Assembly (NCBI GenBank): GCA_030615365.1 | Contig: JAUWZM010000016.1 | Span: 1-42,853 of the forward strand | Direction: 5' to 3' | DNA length: 42,853 bases | DNA from: Candidatus Aerophobota bacterium | GTDB taxonomy: Bacteria; Aerophobota; Aerophobia; Aerophobales; B3-G15 | Shown: positions 1 to 7,999 of the stretch, piece by piece | How the letters are laid out: each line of letters opens with the position of its first letter | Position numbering within the stretch: the first letter of the stretch is position 1 | Notes under the pieces: generated by a model | What the model was told of the DNA's origin: nothing | Seen by the model: only the letters and a program-made list of their open reading frames with translations | Database searches by the model: none | Program-made: the position numbers and the translations under genes

Positions 1-1356
1 AGGACGAAGGCGATAACCTTCTCTATCTTTTTTATCCAGACCCATTTCGTCTAAGAGTTTGTTAGCCTCTTCTGGATCATAGTCAATATACACCTTAGCA
101 TACTCTTCCTTAAAATACTCAGAAAATGGAGGAACCGTATGCGCTCGTGGTGTGGCTAAACCAAAATAAATTGCCTTATTGATCTCCTCACGATCGATAG
201 CTAATGATAGAGCCTTGCGGAATCGAATATCCTGGAATATCTCTCGCAAAACAAGGTCGTCGCTGGTAAGATTCAACTCAATATGAGCCGGACTCCCATC
301 CCCCGATCTCCACATAAGCACTCGATAGCCTGCCTTTTCAGCATTGTCCACGTAAAGAGGCATTTTTTCCATCGCCCCTGGCATAAAATCAACTTCGCCA
401 GTAATGAGTTTACCCTCAATGACAGTGGGATCTGTGACAATATGAACCACGATTCGGTCAATGTAAGGCAATTGGTTTCCCTCGGTATCAACTTTCCAGT
501 AATAGGGATTTCGTTCAAAGACCCAGCCGTCCATAGATTTCTCAACACAGACAAAGCTTGTCAAAACAGGTTCATCACCTGGATTTATCGGCAATCCGAA
601 GAAAGTATCTGTTTTTTGACCGTAATATTTAGCCCATGTATCAAAGCCAGCCTCTTTAGCCTGCTCGATTGCTTTTTCTCTTCCGATAAAATCAGGATGA
701 AACTGCTTGGCATAATGAGACGCCTGATAGGAACCGTACCACCAGTATGTTCCAGGTTGCTCACCTGCAGATAACGTAATATTATTTACAATCGTTGGAA
801 AAGGAGCAGCAAATTCCCATCGCACTGTATACTTGTCAATTTTTTCAAATTTAGCTACTTCACCTTCGATTACCAGCCAAAAAGGGACAACTGGACTCAG
901 TTCTTTATTGAGAATAACATGTTCATAGTAGTAGACAAAATCATCGGCAGTGAATGGATACCCATCGGACCACTTCAAACCCTTGCGCAAATGCAAAGTT
1001 ATCGATCTGCCACCATCGGCTAATTCATAGCTCTCCACAATATCGGGATGTCCCCAGGAAAGGTCTCTATTGATACGCAATAAGATTTCCTGACCAATTA
1101 CATTTAATCCCTCTCCAAGGCTTATAGGAGAAGTAGTATAAACATGCATCTCTCCTCCATATTCTCCTATTCTCTCAAAAGGCGTTACTACTACAGGCTC
1201 ATCGGGAAGTCTTTCCTCTACTGGAGGAAGTTTTCCAGCAGCAACCAACCTCTTAAACATCGGTGCTTCATTGTATTTTCCAGCAATAGCAACTGCTGAA
1301 AATGAGAGAATGAGCACCAAAGTTAAAATTATCCCAAAGATCTTATGCTTTTGCAT
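1..1356 (-). CDS. ABC transporter substrate-binding protein, family 5 (partial, C-terminus beyond window)
   Basis: Reading frame open from the ATG at 1356 to the window edge (452 codons); the 3' part lies outside. The N-terminus is a Sec signal peptide (basic start, hydrophobic core, AIAG near residue 26) with no lipobox Cys. The mature part aligns along its whole visible length with the two complete paralogues at 18162-20123 and 20708-22645. Shared blocks include APMFKRLVAAG, LRKGLKWSDGYPFTADDF, FHPDFIGREKAIEQAKEAG and ERNPYYWKVD, and the WSDG...DDF block is typical of SBP_bac_5. By family it binds an oligopeptide or oligosaccharide outside the cell and delivers it to an ABC permease; here the carbohydrate context favours a glycan. 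Comparison with the paralogues suggests about 195 residues are missing. It is preceded by a hairpin leader, a truncated lacI start and a LacI-type promoter-operator. Confidence 0.93.
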   Translation of the reverse strand, partial: MQKHKIFGIILTLVLILSFSAVAIAGKYNEAPMFKRLVAAGKLPPVEERLPDEPVVVTPFERIGEYGGEMHVYTTSPISLGEGLNVIGQEILLRINRDLSWGHPDIVESYELADGGRSITLHLRKGLKWSDGYPFTADDFVYYYEHVILNKELSPVVPFWLVIEGEVAKFEKIDKYTVRWEFAAPFPTIVNNITLSAGEQPGTYWWYGSYQASHYAKQFHPDFIGREKAIEQAKEAGFDTWAKYYGQKTDTFFGLPINPGDEPVLTSFVCVEKSMDGWVFERNPYYWKVDTEGNQLPYIDRIVVHIVTDPTVIEGKLITGEVDFMPGAMEKMPLYVDNAEKAGYRVLMWRSGDGSPAHIELNLTSDDLVLREIFQDIRFRKALSLAIDREEINKAIYFGLATPRAHTVPPFSEYFKEEYAKVYIDYDPEEANKLLDEMGLDKKDREGYRLRP

Positions 1357-1378
1357 TATTTTTCTCCTTTTTGATAAA

Positions 1379-1432
1379 GGCTAAATATTTTAGATACCTT
1401 TTCACCTCCTTATCAATTAAATATTTTTAGCC
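1379..1432 (-). promoter_or_regulatory. Conserved hairpin leader, copy 1
   Basis: On the minus strand the element begins GGCTAAAAATATTT and ends AAATATTTAGCC, forming a closing stem. The loop holds AAGGAGGTGA, which is complementary to the 3' end of 16S rRNA, but no start codon follows at normal spacing. The gene's own ribosome-binding site (AAGGAG) lies about 10 nt before the ATG at 1356. The same element occurs at 5598, 12532, 20162 and 22676. Confidence 0.7.
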
Positions 1433-1441
1433 TTATTTACT

Positions 1442-1492
1442 CTATGATGAAACTCCAGCTTTTTCAACTACACTTTTTAAAGTCTTTCGCAT
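1442..1492 (-). pseudogene. Truncated lacI 5' fragment / possible leader peptide (16 codons)
   Basis: Minus-strand ATG at 1492 followed by 16 codons and TAG. The peptide is MRKTLKSVVEKAGVSS; 13 of its first 15 residues match the start of the LacI-family protein at 16607-17626 (MRKTLKNVAEKAGVS). It lies just downstream of a promoter-operator that also resembles that of lacI. It is best read as a copied lacI 5' end; whether the short frame is translated is unknown. Confidence 0.75.
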
Positions 1493-1500
1493 CTTTCAAA

Positions 1501-1556
1501 TTATGATAAAAATTGATATCGTTATGTAAAAATAGCAAATAAAAAAATCCTGTCAA
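1501..1556 (-). promoter_or_regulatory. Promoter with LacI-type operator, copy 1
   Basis: Minus strand: -35 TTGACA (1551-1556), 16-nt spacer, -10 TATTTT (1529-1534), then TAACGATATCAATTTTTA and CATAA (1501-1528). The same arrangement is found at 5715-5770, 17638-17692 and 28307-28362, including in front of the lacI gene itself. It is the likely promoter of the binding-protein gene at 1-1356. Confidence 0.72.
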
Positions 1557-2112
1557 CTTCACGCTAAATTTGGTTACAATGATGCTGCACACTTTCTAAA
1601 TAAGCTTTAATAGAATTTCGTGATTTCCGTTAAGAGAGAAAAAGAAGACTACGAATTATCTATCATGAGAACAAGGGGTAAAAAGAATTGGACTATTCGG
1701 TTAACCTTCTTCCTGTATGTGCCAACACATAGATGCCCAAGCACAGATGCTTTTATCCCTTACTGAGGAGGAAAAAAGCTTATAAAAACAGGTTAATCTT
1801 TCGCAATTTCGGTAAAGAAGCTTTCTATATCCTCTTGGTGAGGTACGCTTTGTTTTAGCCCTCTTCCTTAAAAATTATCTTTTTTACTGAGAAAGAACAA
1901 TTCTTGAATTTAATCTCGTGAAATTTTAGCTATTTTCCCTTATTTCCCTGATTTTTTACCTTCTTTTCCGAGAGAACTCATTGAATATTTTTAGCCTTTT
2001 AACTGCTTTAAAGTATCAATACGACCTTTTCATAAATTTGAGTAATTTCCTGGTGATTTCTTTATAAACAACAGTGAGAAACTTCAACCGACTATCAGAA
2101 GAGCACTCAAAA
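1557..2112. other. Intergenic region, no gene seen
   Basis: No convincing coding frame. Positions about 1975-2050 resemble the segment upstream of hairpin leader 4 (20200-20275): a GAATATTTTTAGCC half-stem and then TTTAAAGTATCAA. This is a remnant of another leader, as if the promoter segment had been inserted next to an older leader. Confidence 0.5.
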
Positions 2113-2988
2113 CTAGCCCTTCACACCGGATAAAATTACCATACTCATAAATTGTTTAGAAAATATCGCAACAAGTGCGATCAATGGTAAGCAAGTCAAG
2201 AAGGCGGCGGTCATAAGCTCCGGCCAATAGGTTGAATATTGACTCTGGAGCATCATAAGACCTAAAGGTAGCGTCCGATAGCATTCTTTACTTATCGCCA
2301 CAAGAGGCCAATAAAAAGACCCCCAAGTCTGCGTAAAGGTAAGAATTGCCAGAGTTGCTAAGGCCGGTTTTGAAAGCGGTATAATCACTTTCAAAAATAT
2401 AAGAAACTCATTGCATCCGTCTATCCTTGCAGCATCTATGTAATCATTAGGGATAGTTGAGATATATTGACGCATAAGAAAGATACCGAATGCACTCATA
2501 AGCATTGGGAAGATTAAAGCAAAATAACTGTCAAGCAATCCTAAGTTCTTTACAAGAATAAATAATGGAACGATTATAACTTGAAAAGGAATCATCATCC
2601 TAATCAAAATATAGATAAAGAAAAACTGTTTCCCCACAAAATTGTACTTTGCAAAACTATAGCCTGCCAGAGCACAGAAGAATAGATGTGTGAACATAAC
2701 TACTGTTGTTACAAGTAGACTGTTAAGATAATACAATCCAAAGGGGATGAGATTGAATACGCTTTTGACATTTTCGATGAACATTATTTGCTTGGGAATC
2801 CATTGAATTGGATAAGTAAATATGTCTCCTGGTGCCTTCATAGCACCGGAAACCATCCATGCAAACGGCATAAGACCAATAATTGCCAAAAAACTAAGTA
2901 TAATGTAAAGCACAGATGGCCTAATTGCTCGTCTCTGCACGAGTTTATGAGTATAGAAGAAAAAAATATTCACCAATCGTGATTGCAT
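2113..2988 (-). CDS. Carbohydrate ABC transporter permease, MalG/UgpE type
   Basis: A 291-residue inner-membrane protein with about six hydrophobic helices, the usual size for this family (about 270-300). The cytoplasmic EAA-type loop appears as YIDAARIDGCNEFLIFLKVIIPLSKP (given in part; residues about 185-210), where the ATPase docks. A good ribosome-binding site (GAGGAGGATAGTC) precedes the ATG. It starts 12 nt after the stop of the partner permease at 3001-3873, and both follow the binding protein at 4268-5560, so the three form a SBP-permease-permease operon. No ATPase is encoded here; such systems often share an MsmX/MalK-type ATPase made elsewhere. Confidence 0.95.
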   Translation of the reverse strand: MQSRLVNIFFFYTHKLVQRRAIRPSVLYIILSFLAIIGLMPFAWMVSGAMKAPGDIFTYPIQWIPKQIMFIENVKSVFNLIPFGLYYLNSLLVTTVVMFTHLFFCALAGYSFAKYNFVGKQFFFIYILIRMMIPFQVIIVPLFILVKNLGLLDSYFALIFPMLMSAFGIFLMRQYISTIPNDYIDAARIDGCNEFLIFLKVIIPLSKPALATLAILTFTQTWGSFYWPLVAISKECYRTLPLGLMMLQSQYSTYWPELMTAAFLTCLPLIALVAIFSKQFMSMVILSGVKG

Positions 2989-3000
2989 GACTATCCTCCT

Positions 3001-3873
3001 CTATGGATCCTTGCTTCCTAATAGTCTTAGTTGTATGAGAGTCATGGTAATTAACATGGCAAACATTACTATTGCAATAGAGCAGGCATATCCTATTTTC
3101 ATATATCGGAAGGCAACTTCATATATGTATAAGGGAAGTACACGAGTAGCGCCTGCTGGACCTCCCGCCGTCATTAAGAAGGCTGGAGCAAAAACCTGAA
3201 AAGCCTGAATTATTGATATAATAACAACAAAGAGAAAGATCGGTTTCAATAGAGGTAATGTTATAAAGCGAAATCTTTTCCAGCGGGAAGCACCATCAAT
3301 CATTGCTGCTTCATAGAAAATCTCAGGAATTGTTTGAAGCTGAGATAAGAAAAGAAGCATATAGTAGCCTGCTGATTTCCAAACCCCCAGGATCACCAGG
3401 GCCGGTATTGCCCAGCGCGAATCAATTAACCACCTTATTTGGCCAATTCCTAAAGGGTCAGTAAAAATGCGATATAATCCTATTCGTGGTTGATAGATAT
3501 AGCGCCAAACTATGGAGACAACTACTCCGGAAAGTATAAAGGGAAGAAAATAACAGATTTGGTAAAATCCTTTTAATTTGATTCTTCGATTTAAGAGTAG
3601 AGCTAAGAACAATCCTACTATCCACTGACCCGGGCATACTACTATCGTGTAATATACAGTAACCTTCAATGATTGAATAAATTTTCCGTCACTGAAAAGC
3701 ATTTTAAAATTGCTTAATCCCTGAAATTGCGGCTGGTCAATGAAATTCCATGATGTTAAGCTCAATCTAAATGTGTTGAATATTGGATAAATACTGAAAA
3801 TGGTAAAAAAAACAAGAGCTGGCAATATAAACAATATACCATACAAGTTATCTCTTGTAATCAGTTTCTTCAT
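3001..3873 (-). CDS. Carbohydrate ABC transporter permease, MalF/UgpA type
   Basis: A 290-residue membrane protein with about six transmembrane segments. The EAA loop reads EAAMIDGASRWKRFRFITLP near residues 190-210, the signature contact site for the ATPase. The N-terminus has the common pattern of a charged start followed by the first helix (LPALVFFTIFSIYPIF). It heterodimerises with the MalG-type partner encoded 12 nt downstream. The gap of 394 nt from the binding-protein gene is unusually long and contains a strong inverted repeat (4109-4150). Confidence 0.95.
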   Translation of the reverse strand: MKKLITRDNLYGILFILPALVFFTIFSIYPIFNTFRLSLTSWNFIDQPQFQGLSNFKMLFSDGKFIQSLKVTVYYTIVVCPGQWIVGLFLALLLNRRIKLKGFYQICYFLPFILSGVVVSIVWRYIYQPRIGLYRIFTDPLGIGQIRWLIDSRWAIPALVILGVWKSAGYYMLLFLSQLQTIPEIFYEAAMIDGASRWKRFRFITLPLLKPIFLFVVIISIIQAFQVFAPAFLMTAGGPAGATRVLPLYIYEVAFRYMKIGYACSIAIVMFAMLITMTLIQLRLLGSKDP

Positions 3874-4108
3874 AATAATTGCCCATTAGTAATCCTTATA
3901 GATTTTATTAAAACTAAAAAATCTACAAAAGACCTCTTTTGCTACATCTTGTTCTATAATCAACAGGTGAGTTTATCAACATTACTTCTGTGATGCTCCT
4001 CAATTAAGTCCATTTCTTTTGGCAGTCTAAAATAGTTAAACCATTATCTAACTATCTATACTCTCAATGCTATAATAATAAACACCGAATAACTGTAGTT
4101 CGGACGTA

Positions 4109-4150
4109 CCGGAGGCGCTTATCCTCATCACATTAATTTGGCGCCTCCGG
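4109..4150 (-). promoter_or_regulatory. Intra-operon inverted repeat between binding protein and permeases
   Basis: CCGGAGGCGC (4109-4118) and GCGCCTCCGG (4141-4150) are a perfect 10-bp inverted repeat with a 22-nt loop. No T-tract follows on the minus strand, so it is not a clear intrinsic terminator. Its place after the binding-protein gene recalls stem-loops that lower distal expression or protect the upstream mRNA. The rest of 3874-4267 shows no gene. Confidence 0.55.
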
Positions 4151-4267
4151 AATATGTTCTGGGACTACTTATTTCACTTTATACGTATCTGGTGTGTATG
4201 TACAATTTTAGTGACTCTACCCATTAGAGGTCGATGCTTTCGATGGGTATCCATACGAGAACATGCC

Positions 4268-5560
4268 TTACTTAAGTAGTTTGTTGATTTCAATTTCGGC
4301 CAGATCTAAAGCTTCCTGAGGATCTACCCCTCCCATACACACCCTTTCAATCATGTCGCCTATGCTCGTCTTAATTTGTTCGTAGTAATCTGTCTTTACT
4401 GCATACTCTGAGTAGCCCATAATATCGACGAAGGTAGACATATACCACATTCGATCTGCAACTCTTGGGTTTTTCAGTAAATCAGCGTTAAAGGGTGTAT
4501 TTCCAGCACCTAAGAAAATATCTACATACTTTTCTCGCATAATCCACCTCAGAAATTCCCATGCATCTTCGGGATTTTCAGACCTTGAATTGATACCTAC
4601 ACCGATTGACCAAAGTATCCCACTCTTCTTGCCACCTTCCACTTGAGGAAAATGGCCTATACGGTAATCCTCAATAGGTTTGAAATCCGGGTATTGTACT
4701 TGATAACCTCCAACGCTAAATGGTCCTGAAAGAACCATTGATTGATACCCTTCGGGTACGTCTGAGAGCCAGCTGATGACTACTGCACCTGGGTCACTGA
4801 TCCGATCGTTCACCATATCACCGTAAATGCGCAATGCTTTTAACCCCTCGGGGCTATTGAGAAGACATTTAGTCTCTTCATCGTCAAGTATCCGAGCTCC
4901 TGTCTGATTAAGAATGGGAGAAAACGTATGCATATACCATACGTAACTACCCCAGGGCCATTGAAACGCCGATCGGATTATGTTACCCTGTTTATCATAC
5001 TTTACCAACTTCTTCCCATAGGTCACCAGTTCACTCCATGTTGATGGTGGACTGTTTGGATCAAGTCCTACTTCTACAAAATCTTTAACCCCATAGAAAA
5101 GACCCAATGTGCCTGCGTCAAAGGAGAGACCATAGAGAACACCTTTTACTGCATAAGCGTCAAAGCAGCCTGGAATAAAATCGTCCAATAGATCCTCTTG
5201 GCTCGTATATCCCATGGCCTGAAAATCAACTGGTGCTAAAAGTCCTTTTCGTGCATAGGAAACACCATTCCAGCTTGGGACTCGGAAGATATCAGGGCCC
5301 ATTCCTGCTGCCACTGCCGTTAAGAGCTTGGGTTCAAAATCGGCCACACTTACGGTCTCGAATTCAACCCGAATATCTGGATGCATTCTTTCATACTCGG
5401 GAATCAATTTCTCATTCATCATTTCGACCAATGGAAGATAAGAGTGATACCAAAATCGTACTGTCCGCTTCGCATATACGGAAGTGACACTACATACAGA
5501 TAGCGCCAAAATCACCACCAATATCATCATAATTTTTGCTTTGCTCATTCTTGCTATCAT
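4268..5560 (-). CDS. Extracellular solute-binding protein, family 1 (sugar ABC transporter)
   Basis: 430 residues. A signal peptide covers about residues 1-30 (MMILVVILALSVCSVTSVYA core, cut after VYA) without a lipobox. The mature protein starts TVRFWYHSY and continues with MNEKLIPEYERMHPDIRVEFE and GMGPDIFRVPSWNG, the classic opening of SBP_bac_1 proteins such as UgpB and MalE. Length is typical (400-440). It captures a mono- or oligosaccharide outside the membrane for the permease pair at 2113-3873. Upstream come a ribosome-binding site, hairpin leader copy 2, a truncated lacI start and promoter-operator copy 2, so LacI control is likely. The ligand cannot be read from the sequence. Confidence 0.95.
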   Translation of the reverse strand: MIARMSKAKIMMILVVILALSVCSVTSVYAKRTVRFWYHSYLPLVEMMNEKLIPEYERMHPDIRVEFETVSVADFEPKLLTAVAAGMGPDIFRVPSWNGVSYARKGLLAPVDFQAMGYTSQEDLLDDFIPGCFDAYAVKGVLYGLSFDAGTLGLFYGVKDFVEVGLDPNSPPSTWSELVTYGKKLVKYDKQGNIIRSAFQWPWGSYVWYMHTFSPILNQTGARILDDEETKCLLNSPEGLKALRIYGDMVNDRISDPGAVVISWLSDVPEGYQSMVLSGPFSVGGYQVQYPDFKPIEDYRIGHFPQVEGGKKSGILWSIGVGINSRSENPEDAWEFLRWIMREKYVDIFLGAGNTPFNADLLKNPRVADRMWYMSTFVDIMGYSEYAVKTDYYEQIKTSIGDMIERVCMGGVDPQEALDLAEIEINKLLK

Positions 5561-5597
5561 GATTTTCCTCCTTTTGCTTTTTGTAATCTTATGGAAA

Positions 5598-5647
5598 GGT
5601 TAGATGATTTAAACACTTTTTCACCTCCCAATTAAGTATTTCTAACC
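5598..5647 (-). promoter_or_regulatory. Conserved hairpin leader, copy 2
   Basis: Minus strand GGTTAGAAATACTTAATT, then GGGAGGTGA in the loop, then the closing TCATCTAACC. The flanking sequence down to the ribosome-binding site (TTTTGCTTTTTG on the plus strand) also matches that before the family-5 binding-protein genes, although the gene here is a family-1 protein of unrelated sequence. Confidence 0.72.
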
Positions 5648-5652
5648 TTACT

Positions 5653-5706
5653 TTACTCTATTGAAACTCCAGCTTTTTCAGCTACATTTTTTAAAGTCTT
5701 TCGCAT
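5653..5706 (-). pseudogene. Truncated lacI 5' fragment / possible leader peptide (17 codons)
   Basis: Minus-strand ATG at 5706, 17 codons, TAA. The peptide MRKTLKNVAEKAGVSIE is identical over its first 16 residues to the LacI-family protein at 16607-17626. Together with the promoter-operator just upstream, this is a copied lacI 5' end placed in front of the transporter operon. Confidence 0.8.
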
Positions 5707-5714
5707 CTTTAAAG

Positions 5715-5770
5715 TTATGATAAAAATTGATATCGTTATGTAAAAATAGCAAATAAAAGAATCCTGTCAA
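5715..5770 (-). promoter_or_regulatory. Promoter with LacI-type operator, copy 2
   Basis: Minus strand: -35 TTGACA (5765-5770), 16-nt spacer, -10 TATTTT (5743-5748), then TAACGATATCAATTTTTA and CATAA (5715-5742). Nearly identical to copy 1. It drives the family-1 binding-protein and permease operon. Confidence 0.75.
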
Positions 5771-5833
5771 CTTCACGTAGCTTTCAGTACTAATCTTTCG
5801 GCTATATAGAGGAAAAGAATATTCAGCACCTTT

Positions 5834-6910
5834 TTATTTTTTGAAACTCACCTTCATTAAAAAGACATTATAGCGAAACCACAAAGACATAGTAAAGTAA
5901 ATGGTTTCTCCATTATTTTCTACAAGCCAGGGATGCATAAAAGCTCCATATAGTCCAGGGTACTGAGATGCCTCGACTAAAGTAAAAGGCTCACTCCAGG
6001 GTCCCCATGGATAAGGTGCTTCTCTTAACTCTAAATCATGGGAGTGGGCATTAAGATAGGTTAGGAGGAATCTTTCTAAAAAACGATTATACATAAGGGA
6101 CATTTCTCCCACAGGTTTTGGAATTATAGTCAAAGCCTTCTCTTCCTGAGAGGACCAGAGAGGCTTACCCTGCGAATCGTAACCAACGAAGTATCGATAA
6201 CGAGATGTATCCAAAATAAAGCTGGGTTCAACTTTCATTAGCTTTACCCCTCCAAATCTTCCTGCCGGAGTAGCTAAAAGGTAAAGCTCATCCTGCCACA
6301 ATGATGCAGCAAGCTGAACGAAGTTACTTTCTCCGTTCCATTTTACCCGTGGAGCCTTTACCCAACTTCTACCTTCATTATCAGAATAAGCAAGGCTTGA
6401 GTAATTTGCCCACCATTCCCCTGGCGAGCCCCAGTGTTTAACCGACATATAAAAGACATAGAGCTTTTCATTAAAACCTACCATAGTTGTGGGAATAGTA
6501 GTTATTTCAGTATGGTCTTTTTTAAGAGAAGTAATAAGTTCCTTAGCCTGGTCTTTTCTATCAGTAATCCATCCATCAAAAGTTATCCCATCCTGGAAAT
6601 GCAAGTTAGTGGTAAAAGCCATAGTATTAGACCGCCAGTTAGATTTGAATCTCCCAAAGGTATCCCCAAAAATAAAGTAGAGTCTGCCTCCAAGGCTACC
6701 CATAATACCCAGATCAGTGCCGTACACATCTACCTTGTCGGTCTGATTAAAAGAATCCTCGCCTGTAAGCTGAGCTACTTTACCAAGCCCATAAATTTCC
6801 TTTATTACAGGTTGGTATTCCTGTGCGAAACCAATTTTTAAACTTGAGCTTAAGAAAATCAAAAACAAAACAGAGTTTAAAATTCTGACCAATTCTTTCT
6901 TACCCTTCAT
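5834..6910 (-). CDS. Secreted DUF4185 protein (GH183-type, D-arabinanase-like)
   Basis: 358 residues with a signal peptide (hydrophobic VLFLIFLSSSLKIGFA, cut near residue 29). The mature chain has beta-propeller features of DUF4185: YGTDLGIMGSLGGRLYFIFGDTFG (given in part; residues 63-86, acidic D66 and D83), SDNEGRSW, AASLWQDELYLLATP and a C-terminal WSEPFTL...YGAFMHPW block. From established knowledge, some DUF4185 proteins are endo-D-arabinanases, now CAZy family GH183. The enzyme would act outside the membrane on a polymer and feed the transporters. A GH172-type gene lies at 26944-28044 in the same locus. Propellers of this fold can have other glycan substrates, so the specificity is inferred. 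A ribosome-binding site (AGAGGGG) lies before the ATG. Confidence 0.75.
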   Translation of the reverse strand: MKGKKELVRILNSVLFLIFLSSSLKIGFAQEYQPVIKEIYGLGKVAQLTGEDSFNQTDKVDVYGTDLGIMGSLGGRLYFIFGDTFGRFKSNWRSNTMAFTTNLHFQDGITFDGWITDRKDQAKELITSLKKDHTEITTIPTTMVGFNEKLYVFYMSVKHWGSPGEWWANYSSLAYSDNEGRSWVKAPRVKWNGESNFVQLAASLWQDELYLLATPAGRFGGVKLMKVEPSFILDTSRYRYFVGYDSQGKPLWSSQEEKALTIIPKPVGEMSLMYNRFLERFLLTYLNAHSHDLELREAPYPWGPWSEPFTLVEASQYPGLYGAFMHPWLVENNGETIYFTMSLWFRYNVFLMKVSFKK

Positions 6911-7059
6911 TGCGCCCCTCTATTTTCGACATTGTTCATTTTTTCTCTGAAAAGCTCCCAGGAAAATTAATCTCTCTTTATTTCTCCTACCTAATGGCCT
7001 GCCTATACCTTACCTCCCTTCTACCTTATCTTTAGCTTTTCTATGGCAAAGATTTAACC

Positions 7060-7872
7060 TCATAAAAACTTTTTAAACCAACCTACGGTTTCTGGTATAA
7101 GATACTTGTAAGAACCAAGAGTAAAGTGATTCAATCCCGATAGTTTTTTGAGTTCTATTTTTTCTGGAGGATAGAAAGGCTTTATTTTTTCGTAGAAATT
7201 TTCAATACAATTCACAGGCACAATTTTGTCCTCTGCGCCATGAAAAAATAGAATAGGGGTAGGGGAATATTTATTTAAATATCTTATGGGTTCGTATTTT
7301 TTTAGTAATTCTCGTTCTCTTTCACCAATTTGATTTCTTAAATCCTTTTTCCAACCGAATAAATCTAAAAAGGTAGATTCTCTAAGTAAGGTTTCCCATT
7401 CTGCTGCTCCAGCCATAATTACTGCTGCTTTTATCTCTTTATGCAAAAGAATAGCTGCCAGACTTATATGTCCTCCCATGGAAAGTCCAGATATGCCAAT
7501 ACTTTCCTTTTGCACATCTTCTCTTTCCTTTAAAAAATTGATAATGCGCTTATCTTTTTCTGCTGTAGTGATGACATTTACAAGAAGTTCCCTGGGAAAA
7601 TTTTTCTGGTTATTGACTTCAAAATTTGGATCGCGGCATTCTCCATGATGGTAAGCATCTGGCAGAGCAACTAAAAATCCAGCTTCAGCCAAAGGAGATG
7701 CTAACCAGACAAGTTGTTCTTTCGATCCACCGTATCCATGGTGCAGTATTACAACTGGTTTCTTTTTTGAATTATTCTTAGACCAAATCATAAGAGGGAT
7801 TTCTCCTTGTAATCGCCACTTTTCAATAAAATACTCTCCCTTGCCTAATAATTGATCTTTTTGATGCTCCAT
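7060..7872 (-). CDS. Alpha/beta hydrolase (esterase / dienelactone-hydrolase-like)
   Basis: 270 residues, no signal peptide, so cytoplasmic. The catalytic triad can be read: nucleophile Ser131 in GLSMGG, Asp215 in HGAEDKIVP and His249 in LNHF. The oxyanion loop HHGYGGS is at residues 44-50. The architecture fits small acyl-ester hydrolases near the BAAT/DLH groups. In this locus a role in removing acyl groups from imported sugars is plausible but not shown. The ribosome-binding site is GAGAGAG before the ATG. Confidence 0.85.
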   Translation of the reverse strand: MEHQKDQLLGKGEYFIEKWRLQGEIPLMIWSKNNSKKKPVVILHHGYGGSKEQLVWLASPLAEAGFLVALPDAYHHGECRDPNFEVNNQKNFPRELLVNVITTAEKDKRIINFLKEREDVQKESIGISGLSMGGHISLAAILLHKEIKAAVIMAGAAEWETLLRESTFLDLFGWKKDLRNQIGERERELLKKYEPIRYLNKYSPTPILFFHGAEDKIVPVNCIENFYEKIKPFYPPEKIELKKLSGLNHFTLGSYKYLIPETVGWFKKFL

Positions 7873-7915
7873 TTCTCTCTCCTCTTAAATTTAAGAGTAA
7901 TGTCAAATTTTTCTA

Positions 7916-7937
7916 CCCTCTCCCCTCAAGAGGGAGG
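7916..7937. repeat. Dispersed C-rich/G-rich palindrome
   Basis: CCCTCTCCCCTCAAGAGGGAGG forms a hairpin (stem CCCTC/GAGGG region). Related palindromes lie near 16484-16506, 23967-23987, 36348-36370 and 40345-40362. The neighbouring AGTAATGTCAAA (about 7896) is a second dispersed motif, also seen near 12367 and 16290. Confidence 0.5.
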
Positions 7938-7999
7938 TATATGCTTAGCCTGTCTATCTTCCAAGAGTACTCTGTGTAATCTCTCACCTTCTATAAAAC

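Noticed and set aside
283..774. Plus-strand open frame opposite the binding-protein gene
   Set aside because: It overlaps a gene clearly conserved with two paralogues on the minus strand and matches no family; the same holds for the other plus-strand frames within 1-28044.
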